From an uncultured Ruminococcus sp. (GTDB taxonomy: Bacteria; Bacillota; Clostridia; Oscillospirales; Acutalibacteraceae), in the NCBI GenBank assembly GCA_902797065.1, contig CADBRK010000048.1, positions 1 through 14,493 of the forward strand: 14,493 nt of DNA, read 5' to 3'. A program made the position numbers and the translations under genes. The notes beneath the pieces were generated by a model that was given only the letters and a program-made list of their open reading frames with translations, did not search any database and was not told where the DNA came from. This document shows positions 12,743 through 14,493 of this stretch, piece after piece; positions within the stretch are counted from its first letter, which is position 1, and each line of letters begins with the position of its first letter.

Positions 12743-14493
12743 GTGAGTAAGAAACAATCTCAGCAAAATGTTCCGACTTTGAGTCCGATCGCCAACGCAA
12801 TGTACAATGCACAAAGGGAAGAAATAAAAAGCTCCGTTATAACCAGCTTATTATTTTTAATCATCGGTGCTGCCGTTACGGTTTTCAGTGTTTTTAAGTA
12901 TTTTAAAATCACCGGCAATATGACTGACAGTTCGGAAAAGTTCGATGCTTATGCGTGGCTCGCAATAGTTGCAATAGGCGTCGGAGTAGTCGCAATAGGA
13001 ATCGTAAATATGCTGAAGACCTTCGGTGCGTTGTCTCAGCTGAGTTCACTGCTCAAGCGTACAGAATCTCATGCTTCGCCGTTCCAGGATCAGCAGCTTT
13101 CGAAGCGGGTTGCTCAGATGAACCAGTCTCAGGCATTGAAAAACGCCGAGATGGTAAGTGCGGAACAAAGAAAGAGCGACAAGAAAAAGGGATTCGGGAT
13201 GTTTGGCAAAAAGACTATGTCAAGTTCCGAGTTGTATGACAAGTATAACCCGCAGCAGAAAAACGCTTCCACACAAAGAATGACCGCTCCGCCAAAAGCA
13301 AAGCCTATGATGGAGCAAAAGTTTGATTACGGTATACATGAACAAAAAGAGCTTACTTTTGCGGATGAGTTTCTTATGAAGAACAAAAGAGATCCTTTTG
13401 CCCAGTATCGTAAGGAACTTGGAATTAAAGAAGAACACACAGCACAGACGTTCGAGCAAAAGCCGCAGTTCATCAACGCAAATGCAACAGCCAAAAAGGC
13501 CCCGACGATCCAGGTCGGCAGCAGCTCTATCTCCGGGCTTGATCTCGGCAGTGTTAGCACCGTTTCACCAAAAGATGCAGGCGTTAACAAACCCGCTTCA
13601 ACCGGTAAATCTCTGCTCAGTGAGCTTGATTTCAGCGGAAGCTTCGGCAGTGATACATCTTCGGCTCCCGTTCAGCAGCCCATAAAACAACAAGCAAAAC
13701 CTAAGTCTCTTCTCAGTGAATTGGATTTCGGCGGCAGCTTTGGCACGGACACAGATACTCCTGCTGTACAAGAAGCACCTGCAGCACAGCCCAAACCGAG
13801 ATCGCTCCTCAGCGAGCTTGACTTCGGCGGAAGCTTTGGCAGTGACGCAGCTAAACCCGCAGTACAAGAAGCACCTGCAGCACAGCCCAAACCGAGATCG
13901 CTCCTCAGCGAGCTTGACTTCGGCGGAAGCTTTGGCAGTGACACAGATAAACCCGCAGTACAAGAAGCACCTGCAGCACAGCCCAAACCGAGATCGCTCC
14001 TCAGTGAGCTTGACTTCGGAGGAAGTTTCGGCAGTGACACAGATAAACCCGCAGTTCAGGAAACTCCTGCAGTGCAGCCCAGACCGAGATCGCTCCTCAG
14101 TGAGCTTGACTTCGGCGGAAGCTTCGAGAGTGACACAAACACACCCTCTGTTCAGGAAACACCTGCACCGCAGCCAAAACCGAGATCTCTCCTCAGCGAG
14201 CTTGACTTCGGCGGTACTTTTGACAGCAGTGATAATACACCGTCGGCACCTGCTGAGCCTGCTGCAATACCTCAGCCTCAGCCCGAGGTCAAAAAAGCAC
14301 CTGTTAACGATCCTGTAGCACAACGAGCAAGCGTTAAAATGATCAGCTTCTTAAGCGATAAATCGAACGATTCATTTGTGGATATTACGGGCGTCGAGAA
14401 GATAACAAATAACCAAACTGTCGGCAATGGTAATTCTACACCTTACGGAATGCACAGAGAAGAGGACGACGGAATGTTCTTTGCTCCCCGCAC
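12743..14493 (+). CDS. Two-TM protein with 32-residue tandem repeats (3'-partial)
   Basis: The frame opens at GTG 12743, 6 bases after AGGAGGG (12730-12736), and stays open for 583 codons to the window end. Residues 1-30 are polar. Two hydrophobic helices lie at ~31-53 and ~69-91, separated by a short loop. A charged, Gln/Lys-rich region with KKKGFGMFGKK (~149-159) follows, then seven 32-residue repeats at residues ~290-513, each starting SLLSELDF. A looser copy (ISGLDLGS) precedes them. The repeats alternate an invariant acidic-hydrophobic core (LLSELDFGGSFGSD) with a Pro/Ala/Gln linker. I do not know the family. It could be a membrane-tethered scaffold presenting repeated short docking motifs, facing the cytoplasm by the charge pattern (inference). 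The C-terminus (MISFLSDKSNDSFVDITG onward) continues off the edge. Confidence 0.85.
   Translation, partial: MSKKQSQQNVPTLSPIANAMYNAQREEIKSSVITSLLFLIIGAAVTVFSVFKYFKITGNMTDSSEKFDAYAWLAIVAIGVGVVAIGIVNMLKTFGALSQLSSLLKRTESHASPFQDQQLSKRVAQMNQSQALKNAEMVSAEQRKSDKKKGFGMFGKKTMSSSELYDKYNPQQKNASTQRMTAPPKAKPMMEQKFDYGIHEQKELTFADEFLMKNKRDPFAQYRKELGIKEEHTAQTFEQKPQFINANATAKKAPTIQVGSSSISGLDLGSVSTVSPKDAGVNKPASTGKSLLSELDFSGSFGSDTSSAPVQQPIKQQAKPKSLLSELDFGGSFGTDTDTPAVQEAPAAQPKPRSLLSELDFGGSFGSDAAKPAVQEAPAAQPKPRSLLSELDFGGSFGSDTDKPAVQEAPAAQPKPRSLLSELDFGGSFGSDTDKPAVQETPAVQPRPRSLLSELDFGGSFESDTNTPSVQETPAPQPKPRSLLSELDFGGTFDSSDNTPSAPAEPAAIPQPQPEVKKAPVNDPVAQRASVKMISFLSDKSNDSFVDITGVEKITNNQTVGNGNSTPYGMHREEDDGMFFAPR
13610..14281 (+). 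repeat. Seven in-frame 96-bp tandem repeats
   Basis: Units start at 13610, 13706, 13802, 13898, 13994, 14090 and 14186, an exact 96-bp period with no indels. The third and fourth units differ at only 2 of 96 bases, while the first and last are the most diverged, the usual pattern of central expansion by unequal recombination or slippage. Copy number is likely to vary between strains. Confidence 0.97.

Noticed and set aside
12955..13239. Arginine-rich plus-strand ORF of 94 codons
   Set aside because: It is an out-of-frame reading of the second TM helix and following region of the 12743 gene.
13610..14281. CRISPR array
   Set aside because: The units are 96-bp direct repeats without unique spacers and encode a continuous reading frame.
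13598..14323. Long minus-strand ORF (241 aa) and plus-strand ORFs in other frames across the repeat array
   Set aside because: The 96-bp period is a multiple of three, so all frames stay open by repetition. The 12743 frame has a promoter, ribosome binding site, TM helices and conserved residues with synonymous differences; the others have none.

Overview
The window looks like a chromosomal segment of a gut-type Gram-positive Clostridia, most likely Ruminococcus or another Oscillospiraceae. The basis is moderate GC, sigma-A type promoters (TTGACA/TTGAAA with TATAAT), AGGAGG-like ribosome binding sites, intrinsic terminators, and gene families typical of that group: PP2C phosphatase with Ser/Thr kinase, DUF6273-like domains and long-form HPF. 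The genus is inferred from style and protein families, not from a marker gene.

Left part (1-5140, minus strand): a MarR-family regulator lies upstream of a condensation-domain protein, a small acyl carrier protein, an AMP-forming acyl ligase and an alpha/beta hydrolase. The first 22 codons of a GH13 alpha-amylase-family gene lie at the left edge. The parts fit a dissociated NRPS-like condensing system: the ligase activates an acid, the carrier holds it as a thioester, the stand-alone condensation enzyme transfers it to an acceptor, and the hydrolase may edit or release. Two almost superimposable promoter-operator units, one before the GH13 gene and one before the condensation gene, tie the two transcription units together. 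Each has TTGAAA, 17 bp, a TATAAT-like -10, and a 33-bp inverted repeat starting 1 base after the -10. The neighbouring MarR protein is the obvious candidate to bind them.

Middle part (5141-7306): AT-richer and accessory in character. It holds a small zinc-ribbon ORF (minus) with a structured 3' region, a divergent single-pass membrane protein of unknown function started by TTG from a consensus promoter, and a terminator. A 593-bp non-coding stretch follows, with a repeat-dense block resembling the remnant of a mobile element.

Signalling operon (7189-10590, plus): a strong promoter, a PP2C phosphatase, then 16 bases later a soluble Ser/Thr kinase whose C-terminal half is two tandem DUF6273-like domains, then a perfect terminator. 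The kinase has DFN where DFG is expected and no membrane segment, so its putative sensor domains should be cytosolic.

Right part (10591-14493, plus): hpf (long ribosome hibernation factor) and a THUMP-containing RlmL-type RNA methyltransferase, each with its own promoter. The last gene starts at GTG 12743 and runs off the edge. It encodes a two-TM protein with at least seven in-frame 96-bp (32-residue) repeats. Large ORFs in other frames over the repeats are shadows.
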